Source: an uncultured Ectothiorhodospiraceae bacterium (GTDB taxonomy: Bacteria; Pseudomonadota; Gammaproteobacteria; Nevskiales; Oceanococcaceae). Taken from it: a stretch of 64,000 nucleotides of DNA. The notes below the pieces were generated by a model. That model was not told the DNA's origin, did no database searches, and saw only the letters and a list, made by a program, of their open reading frames with translations. Location of the stretch: NCBI GenBank assembly GCA_937141935.1, contig CAKZQS010000019.1, forward strand, positions 1-64,000, written 5' to 3'. Each line of letters opens with the position of its first letter. Position 1 is the first letter of the stretch. The position numbers and the translations under genes were made by a program. Below are positions 50,387 through 58,589 of the stretch, piece by piece.

Positions 50387-51868
50387 ATGCGCAAGCTTGC
50401 GCTGCTGCTGTGTGGCCTGGCCACGACGGCCACCGCCGTGCCCGAGGGCCCGGAACCCAATACCCCGGACTGGTTTGCCCGCGAGGCCGCCAATTACGCC
50501 AAGACGCAGGAGGCGCTGCTGGAACAGCTGCGCCCCAGCTTCCAGCAGCGGCTGCAGAGCCAGAGCCTGGCCAACGAGCAGGCCTGGCTGGAGCGCGCCA
50601 TCGCCGACCCCAGCTGGCTCGACCCGCGCAGCGGCAATACCAATTTCACGCCGCTGTGCACCAGCTGGATGGAGCAGTGCGCCGGCGACCCCTTCCGCTA
50701 CCCCGGCGTGGACCCCTTCTACGACACCGAAGGCCGGGTGACGCCGGTGCTGTTTTACGACGCCGCCTGCGCCCGCATCTCGGGCCGGGTCTGGGCGCCG
50801 CTGGACAGCACCCCTGGAGCTCGGCTGCCGGCCGTGGTCATCGAGACCGGCTCGGTGCAGGCGCCCGAGCCGCTGTACTGGTGGATGGCCCAGGCGCTGG
50901 TGCGCGCCGGCTACGTGACGATGACCTTCGACGTGCGCGGCCAGGGCCGCTCGGACTTCCAGGCGCCGGACGGCAGCCAGGGCGGCAATGCCAATTCGGT
51001 GGTGTTCTGGGAGGGCCTGGTCGATGCCATCGACTTCTTCCGCTCCACGCCCGGCCAGCCCTACCCACATAACGAGCACTGCGCCGACACCTACCCCACG
51101 GCCACGACGCCCCATAACCCCGAGCACGGGGTCATCGACCCCGGCCGCCTGGGTTTGGCCGGCCACTCGCTGGGGGCGACCGGCGTATCGCGCGTGCAGG
51201 AATATGGCGCCGAGGGCGCCGAGGCCTGGCCGGGGCTGATGGATGCGCAGAACCCGGTCGATGTCATCGTCGCCTGGGATTCGCTGTCCTCGGCGGTCGT
51301 GCCGCGCGTGCCGGCCATGGGCCACACCTCGGAGTACGGCCTGACGCCGGTGCCCAAGCAGAGCCCGCCGGACCCGGAGGGGCACAAGGCCGCCTATGCG
51401 CGCTGGGTGGAGGCCGGGCTGCCGGTGTACCAGATCACCCCGCAGGGCTCGACCCACTACGAGTGGTCGCTGATCCCCACCTTCCCGACCAGCTCCTGGT
51501 GCCCGGGCGATGACGGCGAGCGCTGCAGCCCGGGCTATGGCCAGCCGCTGGCCGAGCACTACACGCTGGCCTGGTTCGACCGCTGGCTGAAGCAGCCCGG
51601 CGAGCCCGGCCACGACGACGCCGACGCCCGCCTGCTGGCCGATGCCGACTGGGTCGAGCGTTACAGCTTTTACTCGCGCTCGGCGCGGCACTACCCCACG
51701 CGCGCGGGCGCGCTGGTGCACTGCGAGGACATTCGCGCCGGCTGCGACGACGGCCGTGCGCTGACCCGTAGCGGGGGCGGCGCCTGGGGCCCCCTCGCGC
51801 TGTTGCTGGGCCTGCTCGCGGCCGGCCTGCGCCGGGGTCCGCGGCACCGCGGACACCCGACCCGGTGA
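50387..51868 (+). CDS. Secreted alpha/beta hydrolase with GlyGly-CTERM-like tail
   Basis: A 493-residue exported hydrolase from ATG 50387. The signal peptide is MRKLALLLCGLATTATA (residues 1-17). The alpha/beta hydrolase core has TMTFDVRGQGRS, the nucleophile elbow GLAGHSLGATG and a likely C-terminal catalytic histidine in QGSTHYEW. Several cysteines could form disulfides. The end reads SGGG followed by a hydrophobic stretch (WGPLALLLGLLAAGL) and RR, the layout of a GlyGly-CTERM sorting signal cut by rhombosortase. The final 12 basic residues are longer than usual. The substrate may be a lipid or hydrophobic ester. It overlaps the RND gene as GTGA. Confidence 0.82.
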   Translation: MRKLALLLCGLATTATAVPEGPEPNTPDWFAREAANYAKTQEALLEQLRPSFQQRLQSQSLANEQAWLERAIADPSWLDPRSGNTNFTPLCTSWMEQCAGDPFRYPGVDPFYDTEGRVTPVLFYDAACARISGRVWAPLDSTPGARLPAVVIETGSVQAPEPLYWWMAQALVRAGYVTMTFDVRGQGRSDFQAPDGSQGGNANSVVFWEGLVDAIDFFRSTPGQPYPHNEHCADTYPTATTPHNPEHGVIDPGRLGLAGHSLGATGVSRVQEYGAEGAEAWPGLMDAQNPVDVIVAWDSLSSAVVPRVPAMGHTSEYGLTPVPKQSPPDPEGHKAAYARWVEAGLPVYQITPQGSTHYEWSLIPTFPTSSWCPGDDGERCSPGYGQPLAEHYTLAWFDRWLKQPGEPGHDDADARLLADADWVERYSFYSRSARHYPTRAGALVHCEDIRAGCDDGRALTRSGGGAWGPLALLLGLLAAGLRRGPRHRGHPTR

Positions 51869-54258
51869 GCTGGCGCTGGCCGACCGCAGCCGATGTGCTG
51901 CGGGTCGTCGAACCGCGCCTGTTCGGCCATCGCCGCGCGGGGCTGGCGATCCTGCTGGCGCTGACGGCCTTCTTCGGCTGGCATGCGCTGCAGGTGGAGC
52001 TGGACGCGGGCTTTGACAAGCAGATCCCGCTCGAACACCCCTACATGCAGACCTTTGTCGAGCATCGCGAGGCCTTTGGCGGCGCCAACCTGATCTCGGT
52101 GGCGCTGATGCAGCGCGAGGGGGATATCTACAACGAGGCCTTCCTGGACAAGCTGGACCGGCTGACCGAGGCCGTGTTCTTCCTTCCCGGCGTCGACCGC
52201 TCGCGGGTCAGCTCGCTGTTCACGCCCGGCGTGCGCTACATCGAGATCACCGAGGACGGCATTGCCAGCGGCGACGTGGTGCCACGCAACTATGCGCCCA
52301 GCCCGGAGATGTTCACGCGTATTCGCGCCAACGTGGGCAAGGCCGGCATCGTTGGCCGGCTGGTGGCCGAGAACCACGGCGGGGCCATGGTGGTGGCCGA
52401 GTTGCTCGAACACGACCCGACCACCGGCGAGAAACTGGACTATCGCGAAGTCGAGGACCGGCTGGAACAGATCCGGGCGCAGTTCGAGGATGCGCAGACC
52501 CGGGTGCACATCATCGGTTTTGCGATGGTGGTGGGCAAAGTCGCCGACGCGGCCACAGAGGTCGTGGCCTTTTTTGCGCTGGCCCTCGCACTCACGGCCC
52601 TGCTGCTGCGGGTCTATTGCGCCTCCTGGCGGCTCAGCCTGCTGCCGCTGCTGTGCGCGCTGGTTGCCGTGGTCTGGGAGTTTGGGCTGTTGCGGCTGGC
52701 CGGCTTTGGCCTCGACCCCTTCGCGATCCTGGTGCCCTTCCTGGTGCTGGCCAATGGCGTCGAACACGGCATCCAGATGGTCAACGCCTGGGCCGACGAG
52801 GTCACCGCCGAAGGCAAGGATGCCTACAACGCGGCCATCGGCTCCTTCCGCCGGGTCGCGATTCCCGGCACGGCGGCGCTGGTCACCGATGTCATCGGCT
52901 TTGCCACCATCGCGCTGATCAACATCCAGATCATTCAGGAAATGGCCATCAACGCCGCCTTCGGCATGGCCGCGATCATCGTCACCAACAAGTGGCTGAT
53001 GCCGATCCTGCTGTCCTGGCTGCACCTGCCCGACCGCCAGCGCTACGCCGCCAAGCTCGCCTGGCGCGAGGAGGTCGGCGACAAGGCCTGGGTGGTGCTG
53101 GCGCGGGCCACGGGGCCGCGCGCGGCACCGCTGCTGCTGCTGGGCGGCGCCGTGCTGTTTGGCCTGGCGCTGTACAAGGGCCAGGATCTGCGCATCGGCG
53201 ACTTTCACGAGGGCGTGCCCGAACTGCGCCCGGACTCGCGCTACAACCGCGACAGCGCCGCCATCGTCGACAACTTTGCCATCGGCGTGGATGTGCTCAA
53301 GGTGTTCATCGAGGCGCCGCCGCAGGCCTGCACGCAAAGCGCGGTGCTGCACACGATGGACCGGCTGGCCTGGCATTTGCGCAACACCCCCGGGGTCGAT
53401 TCGGTGCTGGCCCTGCCCCGCCTGGCCAAGGCCATCCGCGTCGGCTGGAACGAGGGCAGCCCGCTGTGGTACGCGCTGCCGCGCAACCGCTACGCGCTGG
53501 TGCAGACCATCTCGCCGATCCCGAGCTCCGCCGGGCTGCAGAACCCGGATTGCTCGGTGATGCCGATGCTGGTTTTTACCACCGACCACCGCGCCGAAAC
53601 CATCGACGCGATCACCCGCACCGTCGAGGACTTTCGCGCGCTCTACGCCGCCGAGCAGGCGGAGCAAGGCGTGGCCGAGCCGCCGCTGAATATCGCGCTG
53701 GCCGGCGGCAATGTGGGCGTGATGGCGGCCACCAATGCGGTGATCCGCGCCGAAGAAAAGCCGGTGCTGCTGTGGGTTTACGCCGCCGTGGGCCTGATGT
53801 GCTGGCTGTCCTTTCGCAGCATCGGCTCGCTGGCCTGCGTAATGACGCCACTGGCCATCGTCTCATTTGCCGCCTATGCGCTGATGGCTTGGCTCGAAAT
53901 CGGCCTCAAGGTCGCCACCTTGCCGGTGACCGCGCTGGCCGTGGGCATCGGCATCGACTTCGGCATCTATTCCTATTCGGTGCTCGAAGGACACCTGCGT
54001 GCGGGGCTGGCCTTGCCCCAGGCCTGGCTGCGCACGCTGCAACAAACCGGCAAGGCGGTGGTCTTCACCGGACTGGCGCTGTCGGCGGGAGTCGTGACAT
54101 GGATGTTGTCGGATTTGCAGTTTCAGCGCGACATGGGCGTGCTGCTGACCTTTATGTTCCTGGCCAACATGCTGGGGGCCATCCTGCTGCTGCCGGCGCT
54201 GGCCCGCTACGTGCTGCGCCACGAGCCGGCGCGCCGCGCTGCCGAAGCGGCGCCCTGA
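51865..54258 (+). CDS. RND/MMPL-family transporter
   Basis: Inner-membrane exporter or lipid transporter of the hydrophobe/MMPL branch of the RND superfamily. It has 797 residues from GTG 51865, with about 12 TM helices in two repeats. TM1 is followed by a large periplasmic loop (about 40-220), then five helices including PFLVLANGVEHGIQMVNAW, a second periplasmic loop (about 440-620) and six helices including TALAVGIGIDFGIYSYSVLEG, with the charged pair typical of proton coupling. Two Cys occur in loop 2. It is coupled by overlap to the hydrolase (GTGA) and to DUF1329 (TGATG). Members often pair with DUF1302/DUF1329 genes. No DUF1302 gene is here. Confidence 0.88.
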   Translation: MSWRWPTAADVLRVVEPRLFGHRRAGLAILLALTAFFGWHALQVELDAGFDKQIPLEHPYMQTFVEHREAFGGANLISVALMQREGDIYNEAFLDKLDRLTEAVFFLPGVDRSRVSSLFTPGVRYIEITEDGIASGDVVPRNYAPSPEMFTRIRANVGKAGIVGRLVAENHGGAMVVAELLEHDPTTGEKLDYREVEDRLEQIRAQFEDAQTRVHIIGFAMVVGKVADAATEVVAFFALALALTALLLRVYCASWRLSLLPLLCALVAVVWEFGLLRLAGFGLDPFAILVPFLVLANGVEHGIQMVNAWADEVTAEGKDAYNAAIGSFRRVAIPGTAALVTDVIGFATIALINIQIIQEMAINAAFGMAAIIVTNKWLMPILLSWLHLPDRQRYAAKLAWREEVGDKAWVVLARATGPRAAPLLLLGGAVLFGLALYKGQDLRIGDFHEGVPELRPDSRYNRDSAAIVDNFAIGVDVLKVFIEAPPQACTQSAVLHTMDRLAWHLRNTPGVDSVLALPRLAKAIRVGWNEGSPLWYALPRNRYALVQTISPIPSSAGLQNPDCSVMPMLVFTTDHRAETIDAITRTVEDFRALYAAEQAEQGVAEPPLNIALAGGNVGVMAATNAVIRAEEKPVLLWVYAAVGLMCWLSFRSIGSLACVMTPLAIVSFAAYALMAWLEIGLKVATLPVTALAVGIGIDFGIYSYSVLEGHLRAGLALPQAWLRTLQQTGKAVVFTGLALSAGVVTWMLSDLQFQRDMGVLLTFMFLANMLGAILLLPALARYVLRHEPARRAAEAAP

Positions 54259-55628
54259 TGGCGGCAGCCCCGTGCTTTGCGCGGCGCGCGGCCGGGCTGG
54301 CGCGCCGCGGGCTTCTGCCCATCGCCCTGGCCATCGCCGCCGGCCCGGCCGGGGCCGCCGTGGAGGCCGAGCAGGCCGCGCAGCTGGGCGACACGCTGAC
54401 GCCGATTGGCGCCGAGCAGGCCGGCAACGGCGCCGACATCCCGCCCTGGGAGGGCGGGCTGTCCAAGACCCAGATGGAGCGCGGCGACAACCCCTACGCC
54501 GAGGACGAGCCGCTGTACGTGGTGACCGCCAAAAACATGGACCAATACGGCGAGCTGCTCAGCGAGGGGCACAAGGCGCTGCTGCAGACCTTTCCCGAGA
54601 CCTACCGCATGCCGGTGTATCCGACCCGGCGCAGCGCGGGCTTTCCCGAATACATCTACGCCGCCACCAAAAAGAACGCGACCTCCGTGGAATTGCGCAA
54701 CGAGGGCCATGGCTTTTGCTGCACCGCGCAAGGCTTTCCCTTCCCCATTCCGCAAAACGGACTGGAGGTGATGTGGAATCACATCATGCGTTACAACACC
54801 AAGGGTTATCGCGGCTTTTTAAACCATGCTGTCACCACGCCGGATGGCGATTATGTGGTGGAGCGCAGTTATCTGGAGCTGTCCTACCACTACAACCACC
54901 CGGAAACGACGCTGCAAACCCTGGACAACCAGAACCTGTGGCTGATGAGCAAAGTGGTGGCGCCGGCCAACAAGGCCGGGGACAACAACCTGGTGCATGT
55001 GCCCATTGACCGCATGCGCGAGGAAACCAAGGTCTGGGTCTTCAACCCGGGCCTCGGCCGCACCCGCCGCATTGGCGACGTGGGCTATGACAATCCCCTG
55101 TTCGACGGCCTGATGACCCACGACCAGCTGGATATGTTCAACGGCCCGCTGGACCGCTACACGGTCAAGTTGATTGGCAAGCGCGAGATGCTGGTGCCCT
55201 ATAACGCCAACAGGCTCTACAGCCCCGAGCACCGTTACGAGGACATCATCACCCGCGGCCATATCAACCAGGATCTGACCCGTTACGAGAAGCACCGCGT
55301 CTGGGTCATCGACACCGAGGTTCGCGAGGGCTATGCGCATATCTACAAGCGCCGGCGCTTCTACCTCGACGAAGACTCCTGGCTGGTGATGATGCAGGAC
55401 ATCTACGACGAGCACGATGCCTTCTGGCGCACCTCGGAAGCGCACGCCGTGATGTTTCGCAACGTGCCACTGATCGTCAACGGCGTGCAGGTGCATTACG
55501 ACCTGCAGTCGCGGCGTTACGTCATCGTCAACCTCACCAATGAGGAAGACGAAATGATCGACTACGACTGGTACGAGCCCAAGCGCCACTACACACCGCG
55601 CGAGCTGCCCAAGTTCGCTTTCCGCTAA
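54258..55628 (+). CDS. DUF1329 family periplasmic/outer-membrane-associated protein
   Basis: A 456-residue exported protein. The signal peptide covers about residues 1-34 (two arginines, LLPIALAIAAGPAGA, then AVEA). The mature part has DUF1329 features: ALLQTFPETYRMPVYPTRRS, an aromatic-rich beta sheet, VWVFNPGLGRTRRIGDVGYD and YKRRRFYLDEDSWLVMMQDI. The family is predicted to have a LolA/LolB-like lipid-binding fold and is found beside RND pumps and DUF1302 porins in hydrocarbon- and sterol-using bacteria. It probably passes a hydrophobic molecule across the periplasm for the RND protein. The ATG overlaps the RND stop (TGATG). Confidence 0.85.
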   Translation: MAAAPCFARRAAGLARRGLLPIALAIAAGPAGAAVEAEQAAQLGDTLTPIGAEQAGNGADIPPWEGGLSKTQMERGDNPYAEDEPLYVVTAKNMDQYGELLSEGHKALLQTFPETYRMPVYPTRRSAGFPEYIYAATKKNATSVELRNEGHGFCCTAQGFPFPIPQNGLEVMWNHIMRYNTKGYRGFLNHAVTTPDGDYVVERSYLELSYHYNHPETTLQTLDNQNLWLMSKVVAPANKAGDNNLVHVPIDRMREETKVWVFNPGLGRTRRIGDVGYDNPLFDGLMTHDQLDMFNGPLDRYTVKLIGKREMLVPYNANRLYSPEHRYEDIITRGHINQDLTRYEKHRVWVIDTEVREGYAHIYKRRRFYLDEDSWLVMMQDIYDEHDAFWRTSEAHAVMFRNVPLIVNGVQVHYDLQSRRYVIVNLTNEEDEMIDYDWYEPKRHYTPRELPKFAFR

Positions 55629-55713
55629 AGCCGCCGTCGACCGGCGCGGGCCTTGCGGCACAAAACCGGCGCCTTTTTACGGCGGCCGCATTGCCGCGTC
55701 AAAGTTTTGTGAA

Positions 55714-55742
55714 TTGCGAGCGCTTGGCTTTTGCGCTATTTT
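55714..55742 (+). promoter_or_regulatory. Promoter of the H-NS-like gene in an AT-rich patch
   Basis: TTGCGA (55714-55719), 17 bases, TATTTT (55737-55742). The surrounding 55700-55790 is clearly richer in A/T than the rest of the window, with several T-runs, which fits binding by the gene's own product. Confidence 0.5.
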
Positions 55743-55790
55743 TGTGTCGCTTTTTCTCCACACTTATCAAAACTACAGGGTACCCCTATC

Positions 55791-56105
55791 ATGAGTGTCG
55801 ACATTTCCAAACTTTCGGCGACCGAATTGGAAAAGCTGCGTCAGTCCATTGATTCGACGATCGCCTCGCGCCGGCAGCAGGAGCGCCAGCAGGTGGTTGA
55901 CGAGATTCGCGGCATCCTGGCCAAGAACGGGATGAGCTGGGATGACCTGCCGCGCGGCCGCAGTGGCGCCAAGGGCAGCAAGCTGCCGCCGAAATACCAG
56001 GACCCGAAAGACCCGGGCCGCACCTGGACCGGCCGTGGCCGCAAGCCCAAGTGGGTCGAAGCGCACCTGAAGAAAGGCGGCAAGATCGAGGACCTGGAAA
56101 TCTAG
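55791..56105 (+). CDS. H-NS-family nucleoid-associated protein
   Basis: A DNA-bridging xenogeneic silencer of 104 residues from ATG 55791 (MSVDISKLSATELEKLRQSI). The N-terminal 50 residues form the coiled-coil oligomerisation domain. A flexible linker rich in Gly/Lys follows. The C-terminal DNA-binding domain has YQDPKDPGRTWTGRGRKPKW, where the RGR core inserts into the minor groove of AT-rich DNA. It resembles the short Bv3F/XrvA type. In a genome this GC-rich it would target acquired AT-rich DNA and its own AT-rich promoter. It is monocistronic with a strong terminator. Confidence 0.93.
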   Translation: MSVDISKLSATELEKLRQSIDSTIASRRQQERQQVVDEIRGILAKNGMSWDDLPRGRSGAKGSKLPPKYQDPKDPGRTWTGRGRKPKWVEAHLKKGGKIEDLEI

Positions 56106-56131
56106 TCCGCGCGCACGACGCATACAGAACA

Positions 56132-56160
56132 ACGCCGGCACTCGCCGGCGTTTTTTTTTT
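56132..56160 (+). terminator. Rho-independent terminator after the H-NS-like gene
   Basis: A perfect 8-bp stem (ACGCCGGC/GCCGGCGT) with an ACTC loop, followed by ten Ts. Confidence 0.93.
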
Positions 56161-56196
56161 GGCCGGCTGGAAACGGGGCCCGGCGGCCCAAGGCAG

Positions 56197-56355
56197 CCAA
56201 TCACCCCGCCGCCCATCACCGCATCGCCCATCACCCCATCGTCCATCACCCGGTCCGCATGAACCCAGCGGCATCAACCCGCCGGCATTACCGCGCCGGA
56301 ATCAACGCCCCGGCATCAACGCGCCGGAATCAACGCCCCGGCATCAACCCAGCGG
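56197..56355. repeat. Degenerate tandem repeat array (15-base then 14-base units)
   Basis: Four 15-base units starting CCAATCACC/CCCATCACC (56197-56256) pass through one intermediate unit into six 14-base units (56272-56355) with consensus near CATCAACGCGCCGG. Two copies of AATCAACGCCCCGG are identical (56300 and 56328). The array lies between the H-NS terminator and orn, and its last unit covers the orn stop codon. It is a candidate variable-number repeat. No coding or RNA function is evident. Confidence 0.8.
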
Positions 56356-56910
56356 CGATCCGCGCCAGGCTTCGGCGAAGAGGTGGCGCCGGTAGTGACG
56401 CAACTCGGCGATGGATTCGCGAACGTCATCCAGCGCGAGGTGGGTGCCCTCCTTGTCGATGCTCTCCAGCACCGCCGGGGCCCAGCGCCGGGCCAGCTCC
56501 TTGAGGGTGCTGACGTCCACGTTGCGATAATGGAAAAAGGCCGCGAGCTGCGGCATGTACGCCAGCAGAAAGCGCCGATCCAGGCCAATGGAATTGCCGC
56601 ACATCGGGGAGACCCCGGGCTCGACATAGCGCTGCAAAAAGGCCAGCGTCTGCTGCTCGGCCTGGGCGCAATCGATATCGCTGTCGCGCACCCGCTGCGT
56701 CAGCCCCGATTCCCCATGCGTGCGCGTGCACCATTCGTCCATCGCGGCCAGCGCGGCCTCCGGCTGATGCACGGCCAGGTTGGGCCCCTCGGCCAGGATA
56801 TTCAGTTCCGCATCGGTGACGATCGTGGCGATCTCGATAATGCGGTTCTGCGCGGGATCCAGGCCGGTCATCTCCAGATCCAGCCAGATGAGGTTCGTTG
56901 GGTGCTTCAT
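56344..56910 (-). CDS. orn: Oligoribonuclease
   Basis: 3'-5' exonuclease of the DEDDh family that degrades RNA dinucleotides, including pGpG from c-di-GMP turnover. From ATG 56910 ([19 protein letters not shown]) it has 188 residues; ATG 56919 would add three. Catalytic residues lie in LDLEMTG, in [11 protein letters not shown] and in the C-terminal [14 protein letters not shown]. The C-terminal SPLG and the stop are encoded by the last unit of the tandem array, so length may vary between strains. Confidence 0.97.
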   Translation of the reverse strand: MKHPTNLIWLDLEMTGLDPAQNRIIEIATIVTDAELNILAEGPNLAVHQPEAALAAMDEWCTRTHGESGLTQRVRDSDIDCAQAEQQTLAFLQRYVEPGVSPMCGNSIGLDRRFLLAYMPQLAAFFHYRNVDVSTLKELARRWAPAVLESIDKEGTHLALDDVRESIAELRHYRRHLFAEAWRGSPLG

Positions 56911-57030
56911 GCGGGGCATGTTACCGTCGCCGCGGCGCCTACGCGCCCACCGGCCGGGCGTCGCCGAGCCCGGCCCCCGCATGAGCACGACCGCTGCATC
57001 ACGACGGCAGCCACGGAGTCAGGAGCAGAC

Positions 57031-57366
57031 ATGAGCGATTTGCACGAGGCCCATTGCGAGGCCTGCGAGGGTCAGTCCGCCGCGCTGGAGGCCGCCCAGG
57101 TTCGCGAGCTGATGAGCCAGCTGGACGCGCGCTGGAGCTTGCGCGACGACGGCCAGGCCCTGTGCGCCGACTTTGGCTTCAAGAACTACTACCAGACGAT
57201 GGCCTTTCTGAACGCGGTGGCCTTTATCGCCAACCGCGAGAACCATCACCCCGACATCAGCTTTGGCTACAACAAGGTGGCCATGACCTGGCAGACGCAT
57301 AGCGTCGGCGGGGTGACCCACAACGACCTGATCTGCGCCGCCAAGGTCGACCGCCTGCTGCTGTAG
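57031..57366 (+). CDS. phhB: Pterin-4a-carbinolamine dehydratase
   Basis: Recycles the pterin cofactor of phenylalanine hydroxylase. It has 111 residues from ATG 57031, with AGGAG seven bases upstream. The active-site signature is ANRENHHPDISFGYNKVAMTWQTHSVGGVTHND in two parts: the two adjacent histidines, and the later histidine before NDL. The N-terminus has a CxxC (CEAC). No phenylalanine hydroxylase gene is nearby, so the role may be cofactor housekeeping. Confidence 0.92.
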   Translation: MSDLHEAHCEACEGQSAALEAAQVRELMSQLDARWSLRDDGQALCADFGFKNYYQTMAFLNAVAFIANRENHHPDISFGYNKVAMTWQTHSVGGVTHNDLICAAKVDRLLL

Positions 57367-57427
57367 CGCCGCCGGCGGCGCCCCGCGGCAGGTCGCGTGA
57401 GCCGGCGCCCCGCCGGTCGGGGATCGC

Positions 57428-57991
57428 TTAGCGCGCCGGGCGCCAGTTGGCGTGGGCGTCCCAGAAAGCCACGCTGCGCCGGTAGGCCTTGCGGTCCAGC
57501 GGCACGCCGGAGCCGCCCTCCTCCACGCCCAGCGCATTGCGCAGCATCGTGATGGGGGCCAGCGGCGTCTCCTCCGGCTCCATGGTGTACAGGCAACCCA
57601 CGACACCCCAGTCGGCCGCGATCGGGCTGCCCTCATGCGCCAGCTGCTCGCGGCTGTAGAGGATCGGAATCAGGTAGCGCGCGACCGGGGCCGTCAGGCC
57701 CTCGAACCAGCGCACCAGCACCGGCAGTTCGCGGTCGTTGCGCGCTTCGTAGGCACTGCGCAGCTGGCCGCGGTTCTCGGCCGTGATCGCAATGGTCGCG
57801 CAGCGCGTCGAGGTCCAGTTGCGGTGCACATGCAGCTGGCAAAACTCCGCATAGCCCGGAATGACCCGCTCGGGCTCGCGCGCGTTCAGCTCGGCCTCGA
57901 ACTGCGCCGGGCTCAGGTCCTGCACGGCGTTGGCACGCCCGCCGCGGGGGAACAGCCGGGCCCGGGCAAAATCCGTCAGCACGATGCTCAT
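57428..57991 (-). CDS. DUF3228-like protein, function unknown
   Basis: A soluble 187-residue protein without signal peptide. It starts MSIVLTDFARARLFPRGGRAN and contains FCQLHVHRNWTSTRCATIAI, LRSAYEARNDRELPVLVRWF and LYTMEPEETPLAPITMLRNA. From memory these fit the DUF3228 family. It has conserved His/Trp/Cys positions that might bind a metal, but no known activity. It overlaps the yhbY stop as ATGA, so it is coupled to a ribosome-associated protein. PaaX-like, yhbY and this gene may form one operon. Confidence 0.65.
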   Translation of the reverse strand: MSIVLTDFARARLFPRGGRANAVQDLSPAQFEAELNAREPERVIPGYAEFCQLHVHRNWTSTRCATIAITAENRGQLRSAYEARNDRELPVLVRWFEGLTAPVARYLIPILYSREQLAHEGSPIAADWGVVGCLYTMEPEETPLAPITMLRNALGVEEGGSGVPLDRKAYRRSVAFWDAHANWRPAR

Positions 57992-58557
57992 CGGCCCGAG
58001 CCACGCCCCGTCGGCGCCCGGCCGCCCGGCCCGCGGCTGCCGGCGCGGCCCCCGTCACGGCCCCCGCCGGGCCCGCGGGATTCGCCGCCGCCGCGACTGC
58101 CGCCGCGCTCGCGAGGACCCGCGCCCTCGCGGCCACGGTAGCCGCTCGCGCTCCCGCCTCCGCCTTCACGGCCGCCTTCACGGCCGCCTGCCCCCCAGGG
58201 CCGCGCCGGGGCGGGCTTGCGGGCCCGCGCGGCCGGGCGCGCTCCCGCGCTGGACTTGTTGCCGGGCTTGTCGCCGGGCTTGTCATTGCGGGGCTGCGGC
58301 CGATACAGGATCACGACGCTGCCAATCTCGCCGACCAGCTCGGCCTTGCAGTGCGCGGCGCTGCGCCGGGCGGCCTCGCGGCGGTCCTCCCGCGGCATGC
58401 CGGGCAGGCGCAGCTTGATCAGCTCATGCGCCTCCAGCGCGATGTCCACCTCGGCCAGCACGGCCTCGGTCAGGCCCTGCCCGCCCGTCTGCACCACGGG
58501 CTTCAGGGTGTGGGCGCGCGCGCGCAGGCTGCGGCGTTCGGCGGAAGTCAGCGGCAT
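57988..58557 (-). CDS. yhbY: YhbY/CRM-domain RNA-binding protein with long RGG tail
   Basis: YhbY binds pre-50S ribosomal particles in E. coli. From ATG 58557 it has 189 residues. Residues 1-95 are a standard CRM domain (LKPVVQTGGQGLTEAVLAE, the GxxG loop, and VGEIGSVVILYR). The second half is a disordered extension rich in Arg-Gly (RGGSRGGGES, GRDGGRAGSRG, ending GRGSGR), about doubling the usual length. Such tails bind RNA non-specifically and can promote phase separation. It overlaps the DUF3228-like gene as ATGA. Confidence 0.85.
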   Translation of the reverse strand: MPLTSAERRSLRARAHTLKPVVQTGGQGLTEAVLAEVDIALEAHELIKLRLPGMPREDRREAARRSAAHCKAELVGEIGSVVILYRPQPRNDKPGDKPGNKSSAGARPAARARKPAPARPWGAGGREGGREGGGGSASGYRGREGAGPRERGGSRGGGESRGPGGGRDGGRAGSRGPGGRAPTGRGSGR

Positions 58558-58589
58558 GGGGCTATCAGCTCGGGGCGGGGGCGCGCATT

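Noticed and set aside
55640-55677. Possible terminator after the DUF1329 gene
   Set aside because: The T-run is real, but the only stem is 5 bp with a 20-base loop; the repeated CCGGCGC is direct, not inverted.
56197-56355. Possible CRISPR array
   Set aside because: Units of 14-15 bases are contiguous without unique spacers; it is a simple tandem repeat.
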